Source of the DNA: Arthrobacter sp. SW1
GTDB taxonomy: Bacteria; Actinomycetota; Actinomycetes; Actinomycetales; Micrococcaceae
DNA: 64,000 nucleotides
Assembly: GCF_001766675.1 (NCBI RefSeq)
Contig: NZ_MJLT01000001.1
Coordinates: 610,120 to 674,119 of the forward strand
Direction of reading: 5' to 3'
Shown: positions 26,462 to 35,474 of the stretch, piece after piece
Position numbering within the stretch: position 1 is the stretch's first letter
Layout of the letters: every line of letters begins with the position of its first letter
Notes under the pieces: model-generated
Told to the model about the DNA's origin: nothing
The model's database searches: none
Seen by the model: the letters and a program-made list of their open reading frames with translations, nothing else
Position numbers and translations under genes: made by a program

Positions 26462-27610
26462 ATGACCGCCTTGGCTGAACAGGACTATTTCGAGGACTAC
26501 GACGACGAGGACTACCGCAGCGATATCGCTTCGCGGTACGAAGAGGGATTCGGGCAGGGTCCCGAGCTCGACGACGATTACGATTCCGGCTACGACGAAA
26601 TCGACAAGCTCTTCGAGGGCCTGTTCGACGACGACGATGATGACGATTTCGACGCCCCGGCCAAGGCGAAGGCTCCCGCAAAGAAGGCCGCACCCAAGGC
26701 AAGCGCGAAGGCCACGGCCAAGCCGGCAGTGAAGAGCGAAAAGACCGCTGCCAAGAAGGCCGCGTCTTCCTCGATGCCCAAGGCCGGTCCGGTCATCACC
26801 CGCCGCGTCGTCCCGGTGGAAGCCCCGGTGGAGGCCCCTGTGGAAGCCGCGCCCGAAGCACCCGCCGCCGTCGCGCCGGTTGGCGCCGCGCCCGCAGCCG
26901 CCGCGGCGATCGAGGAAACCGCACCCGCCGCCGAGGAAACCGTCCCGACGGCGTCGGTGACCGTCGTCGAACCCGAAGCCGAACCGGAAGCCGAAGCTGC
27001 CCCGGAGCTGCCGGACAGCCCGTTCTTCGCCCCGCACATCGCGCCGGTCAACCAGCACGTGGAATTCCTGCGCAAGTTGCGCCCTGGCTTCGAGGTCCCC
27101 TACGTGGACCCGATGCACTCCGTGGAGGACTGCCGCATCGTCAGCCTCTTCTCCAACACCAGCGAAGCTTCCCCGCGCGGTACCGTGTGGGCCGGTGACG
27201 ACGCCGCCGCCACCCGCCTGCTGGGCCTGCAGTTCCAGCTGGGCCTGCGCCCGGAGTGGATGATGCCGTGGAACACCCACCCCTGGTACACCCCCGGCGA
27301 AGCGAACGGCAAGCTCACCCCCGAGCAGGTCAGCGCCGGCCTGAAGCCGCTGCTTGCCTTCCTGCGGCTCGTTCCGCGGGCGTCGGCGATTGTCGCGCAC
27401 GGCACCGAGGCCAACCGCCTCGCCCAGATGCTCCTCAAGACAGACAACCCGCTGATCTGGCGCCGTGGCCTGAAGGTCTACAAGGCCCGTTCCCTGCACG
27501 GCCGCGCCTTCGCCGGTTCCAAGGAGCGCCAGACCGAATGGCTGATCGAAATGGGCCGTTCCTACGCTGATGCCATGGCCCGTGCGGGCCTGCAGGCCGG
27601 GCGGCGCTAA
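26462..27610 (+). CDS. Fusion protein: acidic and Lys/Ala-rich arms plus UDG-like domain
   Basis: A 382-residue protein in four parts. Residues 1-66 are very acidic with a run of seven Asp. Residues 67-102 are Lys/Ala-rich like the tail of a histone H1-type protein (AKAKAPAKKAAPKASAKATAK). Residues 117-182 are a Pro/Ala/Glu linker with APVE repeats. Residues 188-382 resemble the uracil-DNA glycosylase fold of COG1573-type proteins: APVNQHVEFLRKLR, VPYVDP, WNTHPWY at 270-276, and a central GLKPLLAFLRLVPRASAIVAHG strand-helix unit. The usual catalytic EAPGP-like motif reads SNTSEASPRG. A DNA- or nucleoid-associated role is inferred. Confidence 0.6.
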   Translation: MTALAEQDYFEDYDDEDYRSDIASRYEEGFGQGPELDDDYDSGYDEIDKLFEGLFDDDDDDDFDAPAKAKAPAKKAAPKASAKATAKPAVKSEKTAAKKAASSSMPKAGPVITRRVVPVEAPVEAPVEAAPEAPAAVAPVGAAPAAAAAIEETAPAAEETVPTASVTVVEPEAEPEAEAAPELPDSPFFAPHIAPVNQHVEFLRKLRPGFEVPYVDPMHSVEDCRIVSLFSNTSEASPRGTVWAGDDAAATRLLGLQFQLGLRPEWMMPWNTHPWYTPGEANGKLTPEQVSAGLKPLLAFLRLVPRASAIVAHGTEANRLAQMLLKTDNPLIWRRGLKVYKARSLHGRAFAGSKERQTEWLIEMGRSYADAMARAGLQAGRR

Positions 27611-27645
27611 GCTCCGGCGGGCACATCGGGGCCCGGCTTCAGGGT

Positions 27646-28161
27646 TCAGGCCCGTCCTGCTGGTGAGCGGTCGACGGCGGCAAGCGGCCGCCGTCGACCG
27701 CTTCCGTTTAAGCCCCCTCGGAAGAGGGACAGGTAGACCGCCGCGACGGTGCCCGCCACGAGGAGGGCGACAAAGACGGCGCTGGCGGGGTCAACGGCCA
27801 GCAGTTCAGGGATCGCCCGGCCTGGTGCGGCGACTGCGAAGCCGAAGGCGATGGCCGTTCCGATGTAGCTGCCCACCATGTTTCCGCGGTGTGCCGGGAT
27901 GTTCCGGCGGATGGCGCTGATGAGGCCGAGGGTCACGGTCACCAGGGTGAACGCGGACAAGCCGTGGAGCCAGGAGAAATGACCTCCGGTGACAATCCAG
28001 AAGCTGCTCAGGCAGGTGTAGTACATCGCAGCGATCCACAGGTAGCCCATGGCGCGGTGGACCCGGTCGCGGCGGCGGCGCAGGATCTGGGCCGGACCGA
28101 TCGCCAGGACGAACAGGGCCGCCACCACATGGCTGGCAAGAAGGACGTTCCAGTGCTCCAT
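27646..28161 (-). CDS. DUF2306 membrane protein
   Basis: A 171-residue protein with about four membrane helices (LASHVVAALFVLAIGPAQIL near the start; YLWIAAMYYTCLSSFWIV; LHGLSAFTLVTVTLGLISAI; ALLVAGTVAAVYLSLF). The pattern H at residue 10, RVHRAMGYLW, and the His-bearing HFSWLHGLSA and HRGNM segments fit DUF2306, a family of small membrane proteins of unknown function. The last 20 codons are encoded by a large palindrome that also looks like a terminator. It is divergent from a MerR regulator that may control it. Confidence 0.75.
   Translation of the reverse strand: MEHWNVLLASHVVAALFVLAIGPAQILRRRRDRVHRAMGYLWIAAMYYTCLSSFWIVTGGHFSWLHGLSAFTLVTVTLGLISAIRRNIPAHRGNMVGSYIGTAIAFGFAVAAPGRAIPELLAVDPASAVFVALLVAGTVAAVYLSLFRGGLNGSGRRRPLAAVDRSPAGRA
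27666..27702. terminator. Palindrome inside the DUF2306 3-prime end
   Basis: AGCGGTCGACGGCGGC (27666-27681) pairs perfectly with GCCGCCGTCGACCGCT (27687-27702) around an AAGCG loop. The 16-bp stem lies within the coding end of DUF2306, just after the converging UDG-like gene, and could end transcription from both sides. T-runs are short. Confidence 0.6.
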
Positions 28162-28168
28162 GCCTTTA

Positions 28169-28185
28169 GGATAGGAGCACTATCC
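28169..28185. promoter_or_regulatory. Candidate MerR operator between DUF2306 and merR-like gene
   Basis: GGATAG (28169-28174), spacer GAGCA, CTATCC (28180-28185): perfect six-bp arms. A second, looser GATAG/CTATC pair lies at 28202-28226. Both sit in the divergent promoter region, so the adjacent MerR protein probably binds here. Confidence 0.5.
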
Positions 28186-28270
28186 CAAACTTGTACATCA
28201 AGATAGTCCGGGCAGGATCTGCTATCCAATGCCTCGCCTGGACACTGTCCTGCACGTGGAGGAGGCTCTT

Positions 28271-28951
28271 ATGCAGTTGAAGGAACTCAGCGCCCGCAGC
28301 GGGGTCAGTGCCGCGAGCATCAAGTACTACCTGCGCGAAGGGCTCCTGCAGCCGGGCGAAACAGTCACCGCCACCCGCGCGGATTACGGTGACGGCCATC
28401 TGCGGCGCCTGGAACTGATCCAGGCCCTGCGCCAGATTGTCGGTCTGGGCATCGGGCAGATCCGCACCATCCTGTCACTGGCCGACGGCGGCGCCCCGCG
28501 CTTGGACGTCTTGGCGACGGTCCAGCGCGTGGTGCTCGGACTGGACAACCCCGGCACCGCGCGCGGGAGTTCCGCACCAGGGCCAGGCGACGCCGTCGTC
28601 CGCCTCCGCCGGTGGCCCGACGCGCCCAGCGACGCACGCAACGCGCTCAACGCCCATTTGGAGCTGATGCAGAAGCTCTCGGTTCCGGTGTCCCCGGCCA
28701 CCCTGGATGTCTACAGCCAGGCGATGGATACAGTGGCCGCCTTGGATATCCGCGAGACAGTAGCTCCGGAGGACACGGACCAGCTGATCCTGACGGCCGC
28801 CGTCGGGATGCACATGCACTCCCAGCTGCTGCTCAAGCTGCTTGCCCTGGCCCAGGCCAGCCACGCCATCCGCGCCTTGGAGGTGCACGGCCCGGAAAAC
28901 AGCAACGCGGGGTCACTTACGGCCCATCCTGACGGGCAAGATGGGCCGTAA
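28271..28951 (+). CDS. MerR family transcriptional regulator
   Basis: A 226-residue regulator. The N-terminal winged helix is MQLKELSARSGVSAASIKYYLREGLLQPG, followed by HLRRLELIQALRQIVGLGIGQIRTIL. The long C-terminal part is helical and has no Cys-rich metal site, so a metal ligand is unlikely. The ATG at 28271 is preferred to one 42 bases upstream because the family motif starts here and GGAGGAGG precedes it. The last 16 codons lie in a 65-bp inverted-repeat element, so its C-terminal tail may be an acquired extension. Confidence 0.88.
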   Translation: MQLKELSARSGVSAASIKYYLREGLLQPGETVTATRADYGDGHLRRLELIQALRQIVGLGIGQIRTILSLADGGAPRLDVLATVQRVVLGLDNPGTARGSSAPGPGDAVVRLRRWPDAPSDARNALNAHLELMQKLSVPVSPATLDVYSQAMDTVAALDIRETVAPEDTDQLILTAAVGMHMHSQLLLKLLALAQASHAIRALEVHGPENSNAGSLTAHPDGQDGP

Positions 28952-28966
28952 GTGACCCCGCGTTGC
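28902..28966. repeat. 26-bp perfect inverted repeat, REP-like
   Basis: The left arm (28902-28927, starting GCAACGCGGGGTCACTTA) and right arm (28941-28966) are exact reverse complements around a 13-base loop. The element covers the end of the merR-like gene and reaches to within 15 bp of the ino1 stop. It can act as a bidirectional terminator. Its size and exactness suggest a dispersed REP or MITE-like repeat, to be tested by counting copies in the genome. Confidence 0.8.
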
Positions 28967-28980
28967 GGGAAAGTGGATCC

Positions 28981-30066
28981 TTAGCGTTCGATGTCGCCGC
29001 GGATGAAGGCTTCGACCTTCTCGCGGGCGACATCATCGCTGTACTGCTCCGGCGGGGACTTCATGAAGTAGCTGGATGCCGAGAGCAGCGGGCCGCCGAT
29101 GCCGCGGTCCAGGCCGATCTTGGCGGCGCGGATGGCGTCGATGATCACGCCTGCCGAGTTCGGGGAGTCCCAGACCTCGAGCTTGTATTCGAGGGAGACC
29201 GGGGCGTCGCCAAAGTTGCGGCCTTCGAGGCGGACGAAGGCCCACTTGCGGTCGTCGAGCCAGGAGACGTAGTCGGACGGGCCGATGTGGACGTCGTCGG
29301 CGTGGAGTTCGGCCTCGACGTTGGAGGTGACGGCCTGGGTCTTGGAGATCTTCTTGGACTCGAGGCGGTCGCGCTCAAGCATGTTCTTGAAGTCCATGTT
29401 GCCGCCGACGTTCAGCTGGTACGTGCGGTCCAGGGTGACGCCGCGGTCTTCGAAGAGCTTGGCCATGACGCGGTGGGTGATGGTGGCGCCGATCTGGCTC
29501 TTGATGTCGTCGCCAACGATCGGAACGCCCGCGGCGGTGAACTTGTCCGCCCATTCCTTGGTGCCCGCGATGAAGACCGGCAGGGCGTTGACGAAGGCAA
29601 CGCCGGCGTCGATGGCGCACTGGGCGTAGAACATGGCGGCTTCTTCGGAACCCACCGGCAGGTAGCAGACCATCACGTCGGCCTTGGCCTCGCGCAGTGC
29701 AGCGACCACGTCCACGGGCTCGGCCGGGGATTCGACGATGGTTTCGCGGTAGTAGCGGCCCAGGCCGTCCAGGGTGTGGCCACGCTGGACGGTCACGCCG
29801 GTGGCGGGGACGTCGGCGATCTTGATGGTGTTGTTTTCGCTGGCACCGATGGCATCGGCGAGATCCAGTCCGACCTTCTTGCCATCAACATCGAAGGCGG
29901 CAACGAACTGGACGTCGTTGACGTGGTACGGACCGAACTCAACGTGCATCAGACCGGGAATCGTGGCCTTGGGGTCGGCGTCGCGGTAGTAGTGGACACC
30001 CTGGACCAGGGAGGCGGCGCAGTTGCCGACACCGACGATGGCAACACGAATCGGATGTGAAGACAC
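28981..30066 (-). CDS. ino1: Inositol-3-phosphate synthase
   Basis: A 361-residue enzyme, the size of the short actinobacterial Ino1. It converts glucose-6-phosphate to myo-inositol phosphate with bound NAD. The NAD motif is [16 protein letters not shown] near residues 8-23; the catalytic region holds [29 protein letters not shown] and [10 protein letters not shown]. The product feeds MshA for mycothiol and also phosphatidylinositol. The GTG at 30066 has an AAGGAG ribosome binding site and gives the family N-terminus. A TATAAT box lies about 95 bp upstream. Confidence 0.97.
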   Translation of the reverse strand: MSSHPIRVAIVGVGNCAASLVQGVHYYRDADPKATIPGLMHVEFGPYHVNDVQFVAAFDVDGKKVGLDLADAIGASENNTIKIADVPATGVTVQRGHTLDGLGRYYRETIVESPAEPVDVVAALREAKADVMVCYLPVGSEEAAMFYAQCAIDAGVAFVNALPVFIAGTKEWADKFTAAGVPIVGDDIKSQIGATITHRVMAKLFEDRGVTLDRTYQLNVGGNMDFKNMLERDRLESKKISKTQAVTSNVEAELHADDVHIGPSDYVSWLDDRKWAFVRLEGRNFGDAPVSLEYKLEVWDSPNSAGVIIDAIRAAKIGLDRGIGGPLLSASSYFMKSPPEQYSDDVAREKVEAFIRGDIER

Positions 30067-30160
30067 GGAACTCCTTCGAGAACTAAGCTCAGGTGCCGGG
30101 CGCAGCCGGCGTATTTTGCGGCGGCGGCTTATGGGCACGGCGCCATTCGGCGCGGTTTTC

Positions 30161-30166
30161 ATTATA
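30161..30166 (-). promoter_or_regulatory. -10 box of the ino1 promoter
   Basis: A perfect TATAAT on the minus strand, preceded by GCG. No clear -35 hexamer is at 17 bp, where the terminator hairpin of the next gene begins. A GC-rich leader of about 85 bases would follow. Confidence 0.55.
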
Positions 30167-30171
30167 CGCAA

Positions 30172-30211
30172 CAGGGGTAGCGCCGGATTTGTTCCTCCGG
30201 CACCACCCCTG
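30172..30211. terminator. Hairpin after the aldo/keto reductase gene
   Basis: CAGGGGT (30172-30178) pairs with ACCCCTG (30205-30211), and inner GCCGG/CCGGC pairs extend it. It lies 11 bp past the reductase stop and directly upstream of the ino1 promoter. Confidence 0.65.
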
Positions 30212-30222
30212 TTTTGTGAAGC

Positions 30223-31260
30223 TTACTTCTGGGCCCAGCGGTTGATATCGGATTCGACGGCGAACTCGTCGATCGCGGTGAGCTCCGCCTCGCTGAAGTC
30301 GAGCCGTTCAAGCGCTCCGAGCGTGTCTTCCAACTGGGCGACGCTGGAGGCGCCGACCAGGGCCGAGGTCACCGGGGAACCCTTTGGCTGATCGCGCAGG
30401 ATCCACGCGATGGCCATCTGGGCCAGGCTCTGGCCGCGGCCTTCGGCGATGGCGTTGAGGCCGCGTACCCGGTTCATCCGCTCCTCGGTGAGGGCACGTT
30501 CGGACAGGAAGTGTTCCTTCGCGGCCCGGGAGTCAGCCGGGATGCCGTGCAGGTACCGGTTGGTGAGCATGCCCTGGGCGAGCGGCGAGAACGCAATCGA
30601 ACCGGCTCCCACCTGGTCCAAAGCCTCGTACAGATTGGGCGAGCCGTCTTCCGTCCAGCGGTTGAGCATGGAGTAGCTGGGCTGGTGGATGAGCAGCGGC
30701 GTCCCCATCTCCTTGAGGATCCGGGCAGCTTCGAGGGTCTGTTCCGGGGTGTAGGACGAAATGCCGGCGTACAGTGCCTTGCCCGAACGCACCGCGTGGT
30801 CCAGGGCGCCCATGGTTTCCTCGAGCGGCGTTTCCGGGTCCGGGCGGTGGCTGTAGAAGATGTCCACGTAATCCACGCCCATGCGCTGAAGGGACTGGTC
30901 CAGGCTGGAGAGCATGTACTTGCGGGAACCCCACTCGCCGTACGGGCCGGGCCACATGAGGTAGCCGGCCTTCGTGGAGATGATCATCTCGTCCCGGTAG
31001 GACTTGAAGTCTTCGCGCAGGTGGCGGCCGAAGTTGGTCTCCGCCGAACCCGCCGGCGGTCCGTAGTTGTTGGCGAGGTCGAAGTGGGTCACGCCGAGGT
31101 CGAAGGCCCGGCGCAGGATGGCGCGCTGCTCCTCGAAGCGCTTGTCATCGCCGAAGTTGTGCCACAGGCCGAGCGAGATGGCGGGCAGCTTGAGGCCGCT
31201 GCGCCCGACGCGGCGGTAGGGCATGGAGTCGTAACGGGTGTCCGAGGCCACATAAGTCAT
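30223..31260 (-). CDS. Aldo/keto reductase, YghZ-like
   Basis: A 345-residue NADPH-dependent TIM-barrel reductase similar to L-glyceraldehyde-3-phosphate reductase YghZ. The catalytic set is visible: Asp and Tyr in HFDLANNYGPP, Lys in IISTKAGYLMWPGPYG and His in IFYSHRPDPETPLEET. The cofactor end is VTSALVGASSVAQLEDTLGAL. It reduces toxic aldehydes in the model enzyme. The ATG at 31260 is preferred to one nine bases upstream because AGGA is better spaced from it. It is a single-gene unit between treZ and ino1. Confidence 0.92.
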   Translation of the reverse strand: MTYVASDTRYDSMPYRRVGRSGLKLPAISLGLWHNFGDDKRFEEQRAILRRAFDLGVTHFDLANNYGPPAGSAETNFGRHLREDFKSYRDEMIISTKAGYLMWPGPYGEWGSRKYMLSSLDQSLQRMGVDYVDIFYSHRPDPETPLEETMGALDHAVRSGKALYAGISSYTPEQTLEAARILKEMGTPLLIHQPSYSMLNRWTEDGSPNLYEALDQVGAGSIAFSPLAQGMLTNRYLHGIPADSRAAKEHFLSERALTEERMNRVRGLNAIAEGRGQSLAQMAIAWILRDQPKGSPVTSALVGASSVAQLEDTLGALERLDFSEAELTAIDEFAVESDINRWAQK

Positions 31261-31342
31261 ACGAACCATCCTGCCACCGGCCCGGCGGCGGCACCGGTGC
31301 AGTCCGGCATGTGGTCAGGAACACCGCTTCAGGAACAGCGCC

Positions 31343-33106
31343 TCATGAACACCGCACGACGGCGGCCGCCTCACCCGGGAGGGTGAGCGTCCCGCCCTGG
31401 AGCGAAACCGCAGGCTCGCTGGCGAGCAGCAATCCGCCGTCGAGGTCTCCGTCAAGGTCCATGGACAGCTCGTCCGGCCCAAAGTTGCACACCACCCGTA
31501 CCCCGCCGCGGATCAGCGCCAGCCAGCGTTCCTCCTCGCTGAAGTCCACCTCGATGGCGCCGAAACCGCCCTCGCCCAGTTCCGGCGTCGAACGCCTCAA
31601 CGCCGCCAAAGAACGGTAGAGCCCCAACAGGCGCGCGTGGTGGCCCTCCGAGGCTTCCTCCCAATCGAGCTTGGAGCGGAGGAAGGTTTGCGGGTCCTGG
31701 GGATTGGGCACGAGCGCCGGGTCCCAGCCCATCCTTTCGAATTCCTTGAGCCGACCCTCTGCGGTCGCCTTCCCCAACCATTCCTCCGGATGAGAGGTGA
31801 AGAACTGCCAGGGCGTCGAGGCCGCGAATTCCTCGCCCATGAACAGCATGGGCGTGAACGGGGAGGTCATGGTCAGCACCGCGGCCAATGCCAGCCGGCC
31901 GTAGGACAGCGAAGCGCTCAGCCGGTCCCCGGCGGCCCGGTTCCCGATCTGGTCGTGGTTCTGGTTGCACACCACCAGGGCTGCGGGGTGCGCGAGGTCC
32001 TGGCGGATCGGCCGGCCGTGGTGCCGCCCCCGGAAGCTGGAGTAGCTGCCGTCGTGGAAGAAGCCGTGCTTGAGGACCTTGGCCAGGGCAGCCAGGGATT
32101 CGAAATCCGCGTAGTACCCGGCGGTTTCGCCGCTGAGGTTCACGTGGACGGCATGGTGGAAATCGTCGCTCCATTGCCCGGCGAGCCCATAGCCGTTGGC
32201 CCGGCGCGGATAGATGAGCCGCGGGTTGTTCAGGTCCGATTCCGCGATCAGGGTCCGCGGCACGCCGTCTTCCTCCGCGATTCCATCCGCCAGCACCGCG
32301 AGCTCTTCCAGGATGTGCACGGCCCGCTCGTCCCGGAGGGCGTGCACGGCATCAAGGCGCAGCCCGTCCACGCGGTAGTCGCGCAGCCACATGGCGGCGT
32401 TGTCCAGGATGTACCGGCGGACTTCGTCCGAGCCCGGGCCATCCAGGTTCACCGAGTCGCCCCAAGTGTTCCCTTCGCCCAGCTTGAGGTACGGCCCGAA
32501 CTTCGGCAGGTAGTTCCCGCTCGGCCCCAGGTGGTTGTAGACCACGTCCTGGATGACACCCAGCCCGGCCGCATGTGCGGCGTCCACGAAGCGCTGGTAC
32601 GCCGCCGGCCCGCCGTACTGTTCGTGAACGGCGTACCAGAGCACGCCGTCGTACCCCCAGTTGTGGGTGCCGTTGAAGGCGTTGACCGGCAGGAGTTCCA
32701 CGAAGTCCACGCCCAATTCCGCCAGGTAGTCCAGTTTCCCGGCCGCGGCGTCCAGGGTGCCTTCCGGGGTGAACGTTCCGAGGTGCAGTTCGTAGATGAC
32801 GGCGCCGCGGAGGGCCAGGCCGGCCCAGGCGGTGGCCTGCCACTGGTGCGCTGAAGCGTCAAAGCCGGCGGACAATCCGTGCACCCCGTCCAGCTGGCGG
32901 CGGGACCGGGGATCCGGGAAAGGGCCCTCGCCGTCAACAAAGTAGCCGTAGGGAACGCTGTCCCCGGCAGGCGCGTCCGGCGCGTGCCACCAAGCGTCCG
33001 CCTGCCGCTCCATGCGGTACTCCGTGCCGCCCGCCAGCAGTGTCACGGTGCCCGCTCCGGGCGCCCACACGTCGTAGCGCATTCCGTCGGTGGCGTTTTC
33101 AGGCAT
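31343..33106 (-). CDS. treZ: Malto-oligosyltrehalose trehalohydrolase TreZ
   Basis: A 587-residue GH13 enzyme that releases trehalose from maltooligosyl-trehalose. It has an N-terminal CBM48-like beta domain ([17 protein letters not shown]), then the barrel: [46 protein letters not shown] with the nucleophile Asp, [12 protein letters not shown] with the acid Glu, and [16 protein letters not shown]. The family length is about 580. It is the last gene of the glgX-treY-treZ operon, 29 bp after treY. Confidence 0.96.
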   Translation of the reverse strand: MPENATDGMRYDVWAPGAGTVTLLAGGTEYRMERQADAWWHAPDAPAGDSVPYGYFVDGEGPFPDPRSRRQLDGVHGLSAGFDASAHQWQATAWAGLALRGAVIYELHLGTFTPEGTLDAAAGKLDYLAELGVDFVELLPVNAFNGTHNWGYDGVLWYAVHEQYGGPAAYQRFVDAAHAAGLGVIQDVVYNHLGPSGNYLPKFGPYLKLGEGNTWGDSVNLDGPGSDEVRRYILDNAAMWLRDYRVDGLRLDAVHALRDERAVHILEELAVLADGIAEEDGVPRTLIAESDLNNPRLIYPRRANGYGLAGQWSDDFHHAVHVNLSGETAGYYADFESLAALAKVLKHGFFHDGSYSSFRGRHHGRPIRQDLAHPAALVVCNQNHDQIGNRAAGDRLSASLSYGRLALAAVLTMTSPFTPMLFMGEEFAASTPWQFFTSHPEEWLGKATAEGRLKEFERMGWDPALVPNPQDPQTFLRSKLDWEEASEGHHARLLGLYRSLAALRRSTPELGEGGFGAIEVDFSEEERWLALIRGGVRVVCNFGPDELSMDLDGDLDGGLLLASEPAVSLQGGTLTLPGEAAAVVRCS

Positions 33107-33135
33107 GGTTCTCCCCTGCGATGGATGGGTGGATG

Positions 33136-35472
33136 TCAGCCGGCGGGTACCAGCAAGGCGACGGGATAGCGGGACAGCAGCTGCCCGACGTCGGCCGGGC
33201 CGGCCGGGTAGGCCGCCCCGGTGAGTTCGTCTGTGCAGTCCGCCGGCAGTTCCACCATGGTGTCCCGCCAGCCGCCGTCGCGTTCCAGCCGTTTCGGCAG
33301 GCGGGTGGCGAGCGTGACGGCGCCGCCGTCGCCTCCGCGGTCGAAGGCAATGAGGTGGCCCTCCCCTGCGCCCGACACGGACAACGGCCGGTAGCCGCCG
33401 AACAATCCGGGCCGGTCCCGGCGCAGCCGCAGAGCGCGGGAGACCACCAGCAGTTTGGCGCTTTCGTCAGTGAACGACGCCGGCCGCCCGCCGCCGTCGA
33501 GCGCCTCCAGTGCCGCGGCGCGCGCCCGGAAGTCCACCGGCCGCCGGTTGTCCGGATCGGTCAGGGAACCGTCCCGGAACTCGGTGCCCTGGTAGACATC
33601 CGGCACGCCCGGCATGGTCAGCTGCACCAGCTTGGCCGAAAGTGAATTGGACCATCCATAGGGCTCCAGTCCGGCGACGAAGTCTGCCAGGGCAACTGCC
33701 GCTTCCGGTACGTCGAACACGGAGTCGACGGCGGCCGTCACTTGGGCTTCGAAGGCTTCGTCCTGTTCGGTCCAGCTGGTGGAATTGCCGGCCTCGCGGG
33801 CGGCTTTGAGCGCAAAGCCGCGGAGGCGTTCGCGTTCTGCCGGCCAGGCCCCGGCGATGCCCTGCCACAGCAGGGCAGCGAAGGGGCCGTCCGGGATGGG
33901 CGCGAGTTCCTGCATTCGCCCAAGGAACGCTTCCCAACCGGGGACGTCCTCTGTAATGACGGAGATACGGGCCCGGGTGTCTTCGCTGCGCTTGGTGTCG
34001 TGCGTGGTCAGGGTGGTCATGGAGAGCGGAAGCGCGGACTGGCGCCGGGCCATACGGTGATGGAATTCGGCGGGCGGAACGGCGAACTCCGTGGGATCGG
34101 AGCCCACCTCGGTGAGGGTGCCAAGCCGGGTGTACCGGAAGAACGCGGTGTCCTCCACCCCCTTGGCCATCACCATGCCGGAGGTCTGCTGGAAGCGGCG
34201 GCCCAGTTCCTTCTCCGGATCAAGCAGCAAGGGCAGCAGCCGCCGGAGGACGCCTTCGAGCTCCGGCCGCGAGCGCGCCGCGCTCTCCACCGCTTCCTCA
34301 AGGACCCTGCGGCCGTGCGGCAGGTACGTGCGGTACACGGGGAAGGCGGCGATGATTTCGGACAAGGCATCCGCCACCGCGTCCCGAGGCGTCCCGCCTT
34401 CGCCCGGGACCAGCTCGCCCGGGACCACTTCCTCCGGGAGCAGCCGGGCGAGGCGGAGGATTTCCGAATGCAGGATGCCGTCAGTGACCCGGCGCTTGGT
34501 CCCGTGGATCATGGCCTGGTAATCGGCCGGCTCTCCGCGCAGCCGGGCGTCCAAGGCGTCGAGCCCGGCTTCGCCATCGGGGTCGGTGAACAGCCGGTCC
34601 ACGTCGGCGAGCGCGTCGTATCCGGTGGTGCCCTCGCAGGTGAAGGATTCCGGCAGTGACTCCCCCGGTTCCAGGATCTTTTCCACGAGCACATAGGCAC
34701 CGCCCGTGGCTTCCTTAAGCCGGGCCAGGTATCCGGCCGGATCGGCCAGGCCGTCCGGATGGTCGATCCGCAGCCCATCCGCCAGCCCTTCCCGGAACCA
34801 GCGCAGGATTTCGGCATGGGACTCCTCGAAGACCCAGGGCACCTCGACCCGGACACCTGCCAGGGTGTTGACGGCGAAGAAGCGCCGGTAGTTCAGTTCG
34901 GAGTCGGCCCTGCGCCAGTCCACCAGTTCGTAGTGCTGGCGGTCGTGAACCTCCCGCGGGCTGTCGCCGGGCGAGTGGCTGCCCTCGGCGAGCGGAAAGC
35001 GGTGCCCGTAGTAGTGCAGTTCGCCGTCGACGAGCTCCAACGCATCCAGGTCGTCGGCGCTGCCGAGGACCGGGATCCGGATCCTGCCGCCCGCCGCGTC
35101 CCAGTCGACGTCGAACGCTTCCGCGTACCGTGAAGACCGCCCCTCCTTCAGCAGCGACCACCACCACGCGTTCTGCGGCGGCGAGGCCACACCCATGTGG
35201 TTGGGAACAATATCCAGCAGCAGGCCCAGGCCGTCCTTCCGGGCCGCGTCCGAGAGCGCCGCCAGCCCCTCGGCGCCGCCGCGGGCAGGATCAACGGAGG
35301 AAGGATCCGTGACGTCGTAGCCGTGCTGGGATCCCTCCTCCGCCGTGAGGATCGGGGAAACATACACCCAGTCCACGCCGAGCGATTTGAGATAGCCGGT
35401 GAGCTCCGCGGCGTCCCCGAGGGTGAACCCGGGGCGGATCTGGAGCCGGTACGTGGAGGTGGGTGTCTTCAT
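33136..35472 (-). CDS. treY: Maltooligosyl trehalose synthase TreY
   Basis: A 778-residue GH13 enzyme that turns the reducing-end maltose linkage of maltodextrin into trehalose. Features are [19 protein letters not shown] at the start, [27 protein letters not shown] with the nucleophile Asp, [11 protein letters not shown] with the acid Glu, and [16 protein letters not shown]. It lies between glgX (2 bp gap) and treZ, so the three enzymes are made together for trehalose production from glycogen. Confidence 0.97.
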   Translation of the reverse strand: MKTPTSTYRLQIRPGFTLGDAAELTGYLKSLGVDWVYVSPILTAEEGSQHGYDVTDPSSVDPARGGAEGLAALSDAARKDGLGLLLDIVPNHMGVASPPQNAWWWSLLKEGRSSRYAEAFDVDWDAAGGRIRIPVLGSADDLDALELVDGELHYYGHRFPLAEGSHSPGDSPREVHDRQHYELVDWRRADSELNYRRFFAVNTLAGVRVEVPWVFEESHAEILRWFREGLADGLRIDHPDGLADPAGYLARLKEATGGAYVLVEKILEPGESLPESFTCEGTTGYDALADVDRLFTDPDGEAGLDALDARLRGEPADYQAMIHGTKRRVTDGILHSEILRLARLLPEEVVPGELVPGEGGTPRDAVADALSEIIAAFPVYRTYLPHGRRVLEEAVESAARSRPELEGVLRRLLPLLLDPEKELGRRFQQTSGMVMAKGVEDTAFFRYTRLGTLTEVGSDPTEFAVPPAEFHHRMARRQSALPLSMTTLTTHDTKRSEDTRARISVITEDVPGWEAFLGRMQELAPIPDGPFAALLWQGIAGAWPAERERLRGFALKAAREAGNSTSWTEQDEAFEAQVTAAVDSVFDVPEAAVALADFVAGLEPYGWSNSLSAKLVQLTMPGVPDVYQGTEFRDGSLTDPDNRRPVDFRARAAALEALDGGGRPASFTDESAKLLVVSRALRLRRDRPGLFGGYRPLSVSGAGEGHLIAFDRGGDGGAVTLATRLPKRLERDGGWRDTMVELPADCTDELTGAAYPAGPADVGQLLSRYPVALLVPAG

Positions 35473-35474
35473 GC

